A stretch of 64,000 nt of DNA from contig CBDFGQ010000006.1 of assembly GCA_965247295.1 (NCBI GenBank), positions 248,001-312,000 of the forward strand, in the 5' to 3' direction. This document shows, piece after piece, positions 32,182-39,659 of this stretch. Every line of letters starts with the position of its first letter. Within the stretch, counting starts at the first letter, position 1. The DNA comes from CBDFGQ01 sp965247295 (lineage in GTDB: Bacteria; Chloroflexota; Dehalococcoidia; Lucifugimonadales; JAGWBF01). The notes below the pieces were generated by a model, which saw only the letters and a list, made by a program, of their open reading frames with translations, was not told the origin of the DNA and searched no databases. Position numbers and translations under genes: made by a program.

Positions 32182-33555
32182 ATGGAACAACCCAGGGAGA
32201 TTCTGGCTGAGGCAATCGAGCGAGCGGAACGGCTTATCGTAGAGGTTCGCGGGATCCTGGAGCGCCGTGAACTTAAGTCGGCCTTGCCACTTTTGGGCAT
32301 GCTCCACCCTGTCGACCAGGCCCACCTGCTGGCGGACATTGACCGTGAGCACCAGCTGGCTCTGCTGGAAGCAATGGCCCTGGGAGACGCGGCCAGGGTG
32401 CTTGAGCACATGGAGCCGGAGCAGGCGGCGGCCGTGATTGGCGACATGCAGGCGCCTATCCTCGCGGATATCCTGGACCAAACCCGCCCCGATGTGGCAG
32501 CCGACATATTGAGGCAGCTCCCGGCTGAGCAGTCCCAGCGGGCCCTGCAGGGGATGGAGGAGGTCGAGGAGGTCACGCCCCTTCTGGAGTACGCCGACGA
32601 AAGCGCCGGCGGCATCATGACCCCCGAGTACGTGTCCACCCGGGACGATATGACCGCGGGCAACGCCCTGGACAGCGTCCGAATCCTTGGCCCAAAGGCG
32701 GAGGACGTGAGTTCCATCCTCGTAGTGGACAAAGACGGAACCCTGGTTGGCTCCTTGAGCATAGTGCGTCTCGCGCTGGCCCGGCCGTCGGCCCTGGTCA
32801 GCGACATCATGGATCCTGAGGTGCTGTACGTGACGTCGGGGACTGACCAGGAGGAGTGCGCCAAGCTGATGGAGCGCTACGACCTGAAGTACCTCCCCGT
32901 GGTGGATGAGAGACGGCGACTGGTGGGCATGATATTGGTTGAGGAAATGGTGGACGTGCTGGAGGAGGAGGCCACCGAGGACATGTACAAGATGACGGGC
33001 ATCGGCGGGGAGCGTCTCTTCGGCCCCCTGCACGGCTCCATCCGCCGGCGCCTGCCATGGCTGTATCTGAACCTGGGTACCACGATCCTTGCTGCCCTTG
33101 TAATCAACCTCTTCCAGTCGACCATCGCTCAGGTAATGGCTCTGGTGGTGTTCCTGCCCGTCGTGGCTGGGCAGGGGGGTATCGCCGGGACTCAGACCCT
33201 AACCCTGGTTATCCGTAGCATCGCCCTGGGCGACATACCGGAGCGTCGGGCCCTGCGCATTCTCGCCAGGGAGGTGCTGTTGGGTCTCATCCACGGCATC
33301 TTCCTCGGTCTGGTCATCGGTCTCCTGTCCTATGCGTGGAAGGGGCAGTGGATGCTGGGAGTCGTCCTGGGAACCGCTATGTTGGGGAACATGATCGTCG
33401 CGGGCCTGGCGGGCACCGCCACCCCACTGCTGCTCCGACTCTTTAGAATTGACCCCGCCCTGGGTTCCGCCGTCATCGTCACGACCATCACCGATGTCGT
33501 GGGCTTCCTGCTGTTCCTGGGGATTGCGGCGGCCCTTGTGAGCTATCTGGTGTAG
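32182..33555 (+). CDS. mgtE: MgtE-family magnesium transporter
   Basis: A 457-residue magnesium channel. Residues 1-130 form the helical N domain (LLADIDREHQLALLEAM, LADILDQTRPDVAADILRQL), 135-260 two CBS domains (MTPEYVSTRDDMTAGNAL; SDIMDPEVLYVTSGTDQ; KYLPVVDERRRLVGMI), and 285-457 five membrane helices with the conserved FLPVVAGQGGIAGTQTLTL pore segment. The N and CBS domains close the channel when cytosolic magnesium is high. The length is normal for the family. The upstream region may add control by leader RNA. Confidence 0.95.
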   Translation: MEQPREILAEAIERAERLIVEVRGILERRELKSALPLLGMLHPVDQAHLLADIDREHQLALLEAMALGDAARVLEHMEPEQAAAVIGDMQAPILADILDQTRPDVAADILRQLPAEQSQRALQGMEEVEEVTPLLEYADESAGGIMTPEYVSTRDDMTAGNALDSVRILGPKAEDVSSILVVDKDGTLVGSLSIVRLALARPSALVSDIMDPEVLYVTSGTDQEECAKLMERYDLKYLPVVDERRRLVGMILVEEMVDVLEEEATEDMYKMTGIGGERLFGPLHGSIRRRLPWLYLNLGTTILAALVINLFQSTIAQVMALVVFLPVVAGQGGIAGTQTLTLVIRSIALGDIPERRALRILAREVLLGLIHGIFLGLVIGLLSYAWKGQWMLGVVLGTAMLGNMIVAGLAGTATPLLLRLFRIDPALGSAVIVTTITDVVGFLLFLGIAAALVSYLV

Positions 33556-33671
33556 TGCCGACGACACCCGATGGACGGCATAGCAAGCCCATCGCCGGCT
33601 CTATTGACATGACCAAACCCCGATGATAGCGTGGGCAGCACCTAGCCACCGAGAAAGGACGGCTGCGAGAA

Positions 33672-35345
33672 ATGGCGAGGATGACAGGGAAAAAGGCCCT
33701 TGTGGAGATGCTTGTTGCCGAGGGGGTCGAGTACATCTTCGGAAACCCCGGGACCAGCGAGACCCCCTTTATGGACGCCCTCCAGGACTATCCACAGCTA
33801 AAGTTCATGCTTTCCCTACAGGAGAACTCGGCCGTGGCCATGGCAGACGGCTACGCGCGCGCCAGTCAAAAGCCCGCCTTCGTCAACCTCCACATCGCAG
33901 GGGGACTGGCCGGCGGCATCAGCATGTTGTACGACTCCTTCAAGGGTGGAACCCCCATGGTGCTGACGGCAGGCAATTCGGACACCCGTATGCTTCACAC
34001 AGACCCAGTGCTTTCCGGGGACCTGGTGGAGATGACCCGCCAGTACACCAAGTGGAGCTGGGAAATAACCCACGCCGCGGAGATACCCATGGTGGTGCGC
34101 CGCGCCTTCAGGCAGGCCTCGACGCCTCCCACCGCCCCCGTGTTTCTCAGTTTTCCCTGGGACTCCCTGGACGAGGAGGCGGACGTTGACATCATCGGCT
34201 CCTCTCCCGGCTATCATAGGGTACGTCCCGACGCCGCCGGCCTGGGCCAGGCTGCGGACCTTCTGTCAAGGGCCGAAAACCCCATCATGGTTGTCGGAGA
34301 CCGGGTGGCCCAATCGGAGGCGGTATCCGAAGCGGTGGAGGTAGCGGAGCTCATCGGCGCCGAGGTGTTCGCCGCAGCCTTCACCGAGGTCAACTTTCCC
34401 ACCAGCCATCCCCAATTCAAGGGCCTGCTTAATCTCAACAGGCCCGCTACCGCCCGGCTTCTTGGCGGCGCCGACGTCGTCCTGGCCGTGGGCACCAACG
34501 TGTTCTCCTCCTTCCTGTACACGCCTGAGCCGTTTCTCAGCAACACCACCAAGCTGATACACCTGGACAGCAGTCCCCGGGAAGTGGAGAAGGTCTACCC
34601 TACCCATATAGGCATGGTCGCCGATCCCAAGGCCGCGCTGGCGGAGCTGGCCGACGCCCTGAGCCAGGAGATGTCCGGCGCGGCCAGGGAAGCGGCCAAG
34701 ACCAGGGCAGCCTCCATTGGGGACCAGACGCGTGAGGCCAGGAAAGCCCACCACAAGCGCGTCGAGGATAGATGGGACAGCGATCCCATGTCTGTGGAGC
34801 GTATGATGGCCGAGCTGGCCCAGTCACTGCCCTCGGACGCCATCATCGCCGACGAAGCCATTACATCCCGGGCCGCTCTGATGGGAGCCATGGACTTCGA
34901 CCAGCCCGGCAGCCTCTACGCCGAGCAAGGGGGCGCCCTGGGCTGGGGGATGCCGGGGCCGCTGGGGATAAAGCTGGCCAACCCCGACCGGCCCGTGGTC
35001 GCGGTGGTCGGCGACGGCTCCTCTATGTACACCATCCAGGCGCTATGGACGGCGGCACGCTACAATATTCCGGTCACCTGGGTCATCTGCAACAACCGCA
35101 CCTACAGGATCCTCAAGGTGAACATGGAGGTCTATCTGAGGGAGATGCTAAAGGACAATCAAAGGAAGAGCGAGTACCTGGGGATGGACTTCCAACTCCC
35201 CCTGAACCCGGCCGGGGTCGCCGAGGGGTTTGGCGTGCATGGCCGCAAGGTGGAGGCGCCTTCGGAACTGAGGCCCGCCCTAGAGGAAGCCCTCGGCCTC
35301 GGCAAGCCGGCCCTGGTGGATGTGGTTATCGATGGGTCCCTGTAG
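33672..35345 (+). CDS. Thiamine diphosphate-dependent enzyme, benzoylformate decarboxylase-like
   Basis: A 557-residue ThDP enzyme of the acetolactate synthase/decarboxylase superfamily. The N-terminal pyrimidine-binding domain has FGNPGTSETPFMDAL and the catalytic Glu in LQENSAVAMADGYA (about 51); the central domain follows from about 190; the C-terminal domain has VAVVGDGSSMYTIQALWTAA and the downstream NN in VICNNRTYRIL, the ThDP-magnesium site. NPGTSETPF and GGLAGGISMLYDS resemble benzoylformate and related 2-oxoacid decarboxylases more than acetolactate synthase. The substrate is open. It converges on the SMP-30 gene, overlapping it by 20 bases at the 3' end. Confidence 0.9.
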   Translation: MARMTGKKALVEMLVAEGVEYIFGNPGTSETPFMDALQDYPQLKFMLSLQENSAVAMADGYARASQKPAFVNLHIAGGLAGGISMLYDSFKGGTPMVLTAGNSDTRMLHTDPVLSGDLVEMTRQYTKWSWEITHAAEIPMVVRRAFRQASTPPTAPVFLSFPWDSLDEEADVDIIGSSPGYHRVRPDAAGLGQAADLLSRAENPIMVVGDRVAQSEAVSEAVEVAELIGAEVFAAAFTEVNFPTSHPQFKGLLNLNRPATARLLGGADVVLAVGTNVFSSFLYTPEPFLSNTTKLIHLDSSPREVEKVYPTHIGMVADPKAALAELADALSQEMSGAAREAAKTRAASIGDQTREARKAHHKRVEDRWDSDPMSVERMMAELAQSLPSDAIIADEAITSRAALMGAMDFDQPGSLYAEQGGALGWGMPGPLGIKLANPDRPVVAVVGDGSSMYTIQALWTAARYNIPVTWVICNNRTYRILKVNMEVYLREMLKDNQRKSEYLGMDFQLPLNPAGVAEGFGVHGRKVEAPSELRPALEEALGLGKPALVDVVIDGSL

Positions 35346-36219
35346 GCACCTTGACACCCGGCGTCTTGACCCGGACGCTGTAAAGGGATGTGCAGGCCGT
35401 GAGGAACAGGGTCCGGTTATCTGATCCGCCGAAGGCCAGGTTGGCCGGTAGCTCGGGCGTACGAATGGTGCCTAGATGCCGCCCGTCTTTGTCGTATATG
35501 CACGTACCCCCGTTGCCAGTGCAGAGGACCCGCCCCTCCATGTCTACTTTCATGCCATCTGGCACGCCAGGTTCCGAGGACATCTCCGCGAATACTCGGT
35601 TGTTACTCAAGGAGCCATCGGGGGCCACGTCGAAGGCCCGGATGCGCCGATGGGTGCACGTCTCCTCCTCCAGGCACCTCTCGTCCAGGCGGCTGATTGC
35701 CACGTATAGAATGGACTCGTCGGGGGAGAACGCCAGTCCGTTTGGATACTCGCACTCGTCAGTCGCCAGATGGACCTCACCATCGGGATCGATGCGGAAG
35801 ACTCCAGCAAACCCCAGCTCCCTCTCCTCGGGAGGGACCCGGCCTGCGGGGTCGGTGAAGTAGATGCTGCCGTCGGACCGTCCGACCACGTCGTTGGGCC
35901 TGTTAAATCGTTTACCACGCCACCTGTCGGCCAGGACCGTTGACGTCTTGTCGGACTCCCAGCGGATCATACGGCGTTGCCCGGCCTGACACATTATCAG
36001 ACGGCCCTGAAGGTCCAAGGTAAGGCCGTTTCCTTCGTCGGTGTTCTCCCACGCCACATCCACCTGCTGGCCGGGGACCCAGCGGAGGAGCTGGCTCCGG
36101 CGGATGTCCACGAAGTACAGAAAGCCTGGAGGATGCCATAGAGGCCCCTCGGTGAAGACGAACCCTGTAGCTACGCGCTCGGGCTGCCCATCCAAAATGC
36201 TGGACAAGTCATCTGCCAT
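35326..36219 (-). CDS. SMP-30/gluconolactonase/LRE-family protein
   Basis: A 297-residue six-bladed propeller enzyme. Motifs fit the family: FTEGPLWHPPGFLYFVDI (metal Glu near 24), NRPNDVVGRSDGSIYFTDP (metal Asn and Asp region), YPNGLAFSPDESILYVAIS, and VPDGMKVDMEGRVLCTG. These are metal-dependent lactonases acting on sugar or other lactones. The gene is convergent with the ThDP enzyme gene. The substrate is not determinable. Confidence 0.9.
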   Translation of the reverse strand: MADDLSSILDGQPERVATGFVFTEGPLWHPPGFLYFVDIRRSQLLRWVPGQQVDVAWENTDEGNGLTLDLQGRLIMCQAGQRRMIRWESDKTSTVLADRWRGKRFNRPNDVVGRSDGSIYFTDPAGRVPPEERELGFAGVFRIDPDGEVHLATDECEYPNGLAFSPDESILYVAISRLDERCLEEETCTHRRIRAFDVAPDGSLSNNRVFAEMSSEPGVPDGMKVDMEGRVLCTGNGGTCIYDKDGRHLGTIRTPELPANLAFGGSDNRTLFLTACTSLYSVRVKTPGVKVPTGTHR

Positions 36220-36551
36220 GGCTATGCCTCCAGGAAACTCGATTTCGGGCCCGCGCCGGAGGATGGGCTGGCTGGCGATGGACCGACCCCATATCCTCCA
36301 TCGCGGGGAGATGCAACGAGGGGGCCATTGTACTACACGCCCGGCGCAAAATCCATGGCCACCGGGCAGCAGGCGTGCGCCCCCGGAATGCGGACTGATA
36401 TAATTGTCCTGTGGCGCGGGGCCAGCCTTCTACGGTATGGAGCCTGGGGATAGGTCGGCCCCCTATCCCGTTGGCTCCCGCGTCTGCGGCGGGTTCAGAA
36501 TTACATCCGGGTCAGTCTTCCTGGCAGAGTACCCGCATATAGGGTTAGCTT
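36220..36551. other. Gene-free interval
   Basis: About 330 bases between divergent genes. I see no convincing gene, terminator or strong promoter; it presumably holds promoters for both sides. Confidence 0.5.
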
Positions 36552-36947
36552 ATGAAGGGGAAGGAGCGACACCTCGTGAACGATGCGGTATGCAAGGCCC
36601 TTGAGGCAGACCTGGTAATTGACATCACCACCACGGGTCGGAAGACGGGCAGGCCGCGCCGCAAAGAGATCTGGTTCCACAACATGGACGGCGTGCTGTA
36701 CATTACCGGCTCTCCTGGACGCCGTGACTGGTACGCCAACCTGCAGGCCAATCCCGAATTCACTTTCCACCTGAAGCGGACTACCCAGGCAGACCTGGCC
36801 GCTCGGGCCACCCCCATACGGGACGAGGGCCAACGTAGGGAGATCTTTCGAAAAATCCAGGACCGGTATCCCGGTCGGCGGGACGTAGATGTGGAGGATC
36901 GAGTGCAGGGCAGTCCCCTGGTACGGGTGGAGCTCCTGAAGCAATAG
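36552..36947 (+). CDS. DDN-like deazaflavin (F420)-dependent oxidoreductase family protein
   Basis: A 131-residue split-barrel protein with the DDN/nitroreductase-family pattern: DLVIDITTTGRKTGRPRRKE near the start, MDGVLYITGSPGRRDWYAN in the middle (phosphate-binding turn and conserved Trp-Tyr), and NPEFTFHLKRTTQADLAARA. Mycobacterial relatives reduce quinones or nitroimidazoles with F420H2, others bind flavin or heme. Together with the LLM-type enzyme at 38506 it suggests, but does not prove, F420 use in this organism. Confidence 0.83.
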   Translation: MKGKERHLVNDAVCKALEADLVIDITTTGRKTGRPRRKEIWFHNMDGVLYITGSPGRRDWYANLQANPEFTFHLKRTTQADLAARATPIRDEGQRREIFRKIQDRYPGRRDVDVEDRVQGSPLVRVELLKQ

Positions 36948-37069
36948 GGGCTGCCGAACACCCGGTGCAGCCGGGACTGTTCCAGCCTTGACCCCACACG
37001 GGGGCGTTAGTACAATACCATCGTCTAGCTGGCAGGTGAAGGTGACCATTCCGATATAGGAGGCCCGAT

Positions 37070-37513
37070 ATGGCAAGCCGTACCGAGCGGAGCACTTCAG
37101 TCGCGACTCAGCCCCTGGTGAAGATCACGGAGATGGACCACATAGTCCTGAGGGTCCAGGACGTGGACATATCCCTACGATTCTACTCAGAGTTGCTGGG
37201 CCTAGCGACCGAACGGGTGGACCTGTGGAGAGCGGGAGAGGTGCGCTTCCCGTCAGTCAGGCTCAACGACGATACCATCATAGACTTCTTCGGCACTGAC
37301 CAGCAGCTGATTTCCAAAGATGCTCCACGGAACCAGGACCACTTCTGCATGGTGATCGAGCCCCAGGACATGGATCAGCTGAAGGCCGGGTTTGAGTCCA
37401 TGGGCGTGGAGATTCAGGCGGGGCCGGGGAAGCGCTGGGGCTCCCACGGAGACGGCATCTCTCTGTACATCTACGACCCCGATAACAACGTGGTCGAGCT
37501 CCGCCACTACTGA
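37070..37513 (+). CDS. VOC-family (glyoxalase-like) protein
   Basis: A 147-residue protein of the vicinal oxygen chelate superfamily with two beta-alpha-beta-beta-beta modules: MDHIVLRVQDVDISLRFYSE (metal His about 24) and DHFCMVIEPQDMDQLKAGFE (His about 86), ending in ISLYIYDPDNNVVELRHY (Glu about 144). Members are glyoxalases, dioxygenases or resistance proteins. AGGAGG precedes the ATG. The function of this one is not identifiable. Confidence 0.87.
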   Translation: MASRTERSTSVATQPLVKITEMDHIVLRVQDVDISLRFYSELLGLATERVDLWRAGEVRFPSVRLNDDTIIDFFGTDQQLISKDAPRNQDHFCMVIEPQDMDQLKAGFESMGVEIQAGPGKRWGSHGDGISLYIYDPDNNVVELRHY

Positions 37514-37526
37514 TTAGCAGGACTAG

Positions 37527-37880
37527 AAGGCTTTGCGGCCCCAGCGTCCGGGTATTGGGAACTCCATCGGGTTTATAGACCACCCTGTCCGTCCGGTGCT
37601 GGGTACCGGGGTGCCAAGGATGCTGGCCGCCGACAGCGGGGTCCTGGAGGACATCCCGGGCCGCGTGGCCGACCTGGACTGAGAGGGGATCGACCTCTAC
37701 GTGCGGTATCCGACCACTGTTCTCGTAATTCCCTTGGTCACCGACAAAGACTACGCCGCCATGTGCCGCGCCTACCGCAACTACGCGGCCGAACACATCA
37801 AGGGCTGCGGCCGGCTGGACAGGAGGGGGAGGCACGGCGGAGGGGGCGCCTATGGCTGGGGAAGAGGTGTGGCAGCTTAA
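37527..37880 (+). pseudogene. Amidohydrolase fragment with internal TGA
   Basis: An open frame from 37527 reads GIGNSIGFIDHPVRPVLG and GVLEDIPGRVADLD, stops at TGA (37680-37682), and continues in the same frame as EGIDLYVRYPTTVLVIP and CRAYRNYAAEHIKGC to a TAA at 37880. The second part matches the stretch of PF04909 amidohydrolases that reads roughly D-x-x-GIDxxVLYPT and later AYN-W. Only about 115 codons of a roughly 350-codon gene remain and there is no C-terminus, so it is a decayed fragment. The TGA replaces an ordinary residue and is not a selenocysteine candidate. Confidence 0.6.
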
Positions 37881-38322
37881 GGCGCTTCCGCCCTTTGCCT
37901 CTGCATCTCTCTAAGCTGCTCTTCAAGCTCCGCCACCTTCGAATGGTCGACCACCACCTGCTCTTTGGTGATGATCCGCTCAGTGGTGCCGGAGCCCGAC
38001 ATGTCCATGCGTTCGTTTAACGGGGAGTCCTCCCTCATAATAAAGGCACGAAGGTCCACTAGCAGGCTGCGGAAAAAGGGCAAGGCGTACAGACGTGGTG
38101 GGTGGAGCGTCAAGTAGTCCAACGATATCCGTCATATCATAGTTTGTTTAGAGCTATTGGTGCAGGAAGCGCAATGTGGCGTCGCTTATCGTCGACCCGC
38201 TTTGAGTCCTGAGTAGACCTCAGAGTTTTTCAGCAGCCTGCTAGGGTGCGCTTCAGTTCCTGCTTCAACAGTTTCAGCTCTTCTTCTATGATATCGAGCC
38301 TGGGGTTATCCGAGGTCGTCAC
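37877..38322 (-). pseudogene. Small coiled-coil gene interrupted by a MITE
   Basis: On the minus strand a GTG at 38322 (GAGG upstream) starts VTTSDNPRLDIIEEELKLL and KQELKRTL, which runs into the insert at 38244. After the insert, in the same frame once one CTAG copy is removed, comes VDLRAFIMREDSPLNE, then ERIITKEQVVVDHSKV and AELEEQLREMQRQ to the stop at 37877. Removing 38063-38240 plus one CTAG gives one uninterrupted 87-residue helical protein. The downstream part may still be translated from an ATG at 38038 (53 residues). The function is unknown; both ends are heptad-like, suggesting a coiled coil. Confidence 0.75.
38063..38240. mobile_element. 178-bp MITE related to the IS at 2756
   Basis: The ends read caggctgcggaaaaagg (from 38063) and, on the other strand from 38240, caggctgctgaaaaactct, almost the same as the ends of the IS5-like element. 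CTAG flanks both sides (38059-38062 and 38241-38244). There is no coding capacity inside. It is a non-autonomous derivative that the IS transposase could move. Confidence 0.88.
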
Positions 38323-38505
38323 TTTTTAACCTCAATCCTTTTGCGTTTATGAAATCATCACACAGTTAGCTATGGGTGTCAACATACACAGCTTACCCCC
38401 ACATCTCTACGGAAGTTTCATTAATTTTTGAATCCTGTCAGCCACCGTTCGGTTCAGGATGATAGTTACGCCCCGTGTCGTATGTAACGGGTGGAATACA
38501 TCCGT

Positions 38506-39588
38506 CTAGGGGCGCTGGCCGGGAGCCCGTACCGGGGCCTCGCGGAAGTGGGGCATTACCTGGGTGGCGAACATCTCGATGGAGCGCAGCACCTTCCACT
38601 GGGGCAGGCCGGGGAACCCAAAGGAGCCAAAGATGTGGTTGATGCCCCGCTCCTGGCACAGCTTCAGCCGCTCTATGACCACCTCGGGGGGGCCCCTTAG
38701 CGGCGGCATGCCGGCGTGGCCCGGGTCGAGGGTCCGCTCCCGGTCCTTCTGGCGGCTGACCCAGACTTCGTAGCCCGGGGGGACCTTGCCGTCCTTGCCG
38801 ATGGGCGAGCCGATCTTGGCCAGGATCTTCAGGGAGAAGTCCTCCAGACCGATGGGGTCCCTCTCGGCCTCCTCCATGGTGGGGGCCACGTAAATGGACT
38901 TGGACACGGGAGGGTCCAGGTGCGCATGGGGGTGGCCGTGCTGGTCCATCTTCTCGCGCCACAGCTTGAGCACCTGGGGCGCCTGGCCCATGATGTCCGT
39001 GGGGCCTCCCACGATGACCTGAATGTTGTGGCTGGCGGCATACTCCACGCTGGCCGGGCTTGTGCTGACTGCGATGAAAAGGGGCGGGTGCGGCGCCTGC
39101 AAGGGCTTGGGAATCACCAACAGGTCGTCCACGTTGGTGTACTTGCCATGGAAGGTGAGGGACTCCTCGGTCCACGCCCGCGTGATGACGTCCAGGGATT
39201 CCTGGAACCGCTCACGGCTCTCGTCAATGTTGACGCCCAGCCCCTCGAACTCCTGACGCTGGTACCCGCTGCCAAAGCCGAAGTCCATTCGGCCGTCGCT
39301 GAGGATGTCCAGCATGGCAGTCTCTTCGGCCACAACGATGGGGTTGTGGAAGGGCAGCACGATCACCGCGGTGCCTATGCGGACCCGTTTGGTCCGCGCG
39401 GCCACGTGTCCCACGAAGGAGAATATGCCCGAAAGCAGGCCGTGGCGAGAGAAACGGTGCTCCCCCAGCCACACCTCTTCGATGCCCAGCTGGTCGGCCA
39501 GCTCGATCTGTTCCAGGGCCTCGCGTAATGCCTCCGCCTGGGTGCGGCTCTCGTGCCACTGGACGATGGTGAACAGACCGAACTTCAT
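38506..39588 (-). CDS. LLM-class flavin-dependent oxidoreductase
   Basis: A 360-residue bacterial-luciferase-like monooxygenase (TIM barrel). Seen in order: FGLFTIVQWHESRTQAEALR, QLGIEEVWLGEHRFSRHGLL, RVRIGTAVIVLPFHNPIVVA, the DGRMDFGFGSGYQRQEFEGLG flavin phosphate region (GFGSGYQRQEFE), and SGSYGF-like later turns. The cofactor may be FMN or F420. GGAGGTGC precedes the ATG. The substrate is unknown; such enzymes are numerous in SAR202-type genomes. Confidence 0.9.
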   Translation of the reverse strand: MKFGLFTIVQWHESRTQAEALREALEQIELADQLGIEEVWLGEHRFSRHGLLSGIFSFVGHVAARTKRVRIGTAVIVLPFHNPIVVAEETAMLDILSDGRMDFGFGSGYQRQEFEGLGVNIDESRERFQESLDVITRAWTEESLTFHGKYTNVDDLLVIPKPLQAPHPPLFIAVSTSPASVEYAASHNIQVIVGGPTDIMGQAPQVLKLWREKMDQHGHPHAHLDPPVSKSIYVAPTMEEAERDPIGLEDFSLKILAKIGSPIGKDGKVPPGYEVWVSRQKDRERTLDPGHAGMPPLRGPPEVVIERLKLCQERGINHIFGSFGFPGLPQWKVLRSIEMFATQVMPHFREAPVRAPGQRP

Positions 39589-39659
39589 GGTGCACCTCCT
39601 TGGCTGGGGCCATTATATTATCGACACGTGGGCGGGTCAACGAAGCTGCCACCACCCGC

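Noticed and set aside
35326..35345. Overlap of two 3' ends as a frameshift or error
   Set aside because: Both genes are complete and convergent; a 20-base overlap is ordinary.
37680..37682. Second selenocysteine TGA, in the amidohydrolase fragment
   Set aside because: The TGA does not replace a catalytic Cys, and the gene has only about a third of its length, so it is decay.
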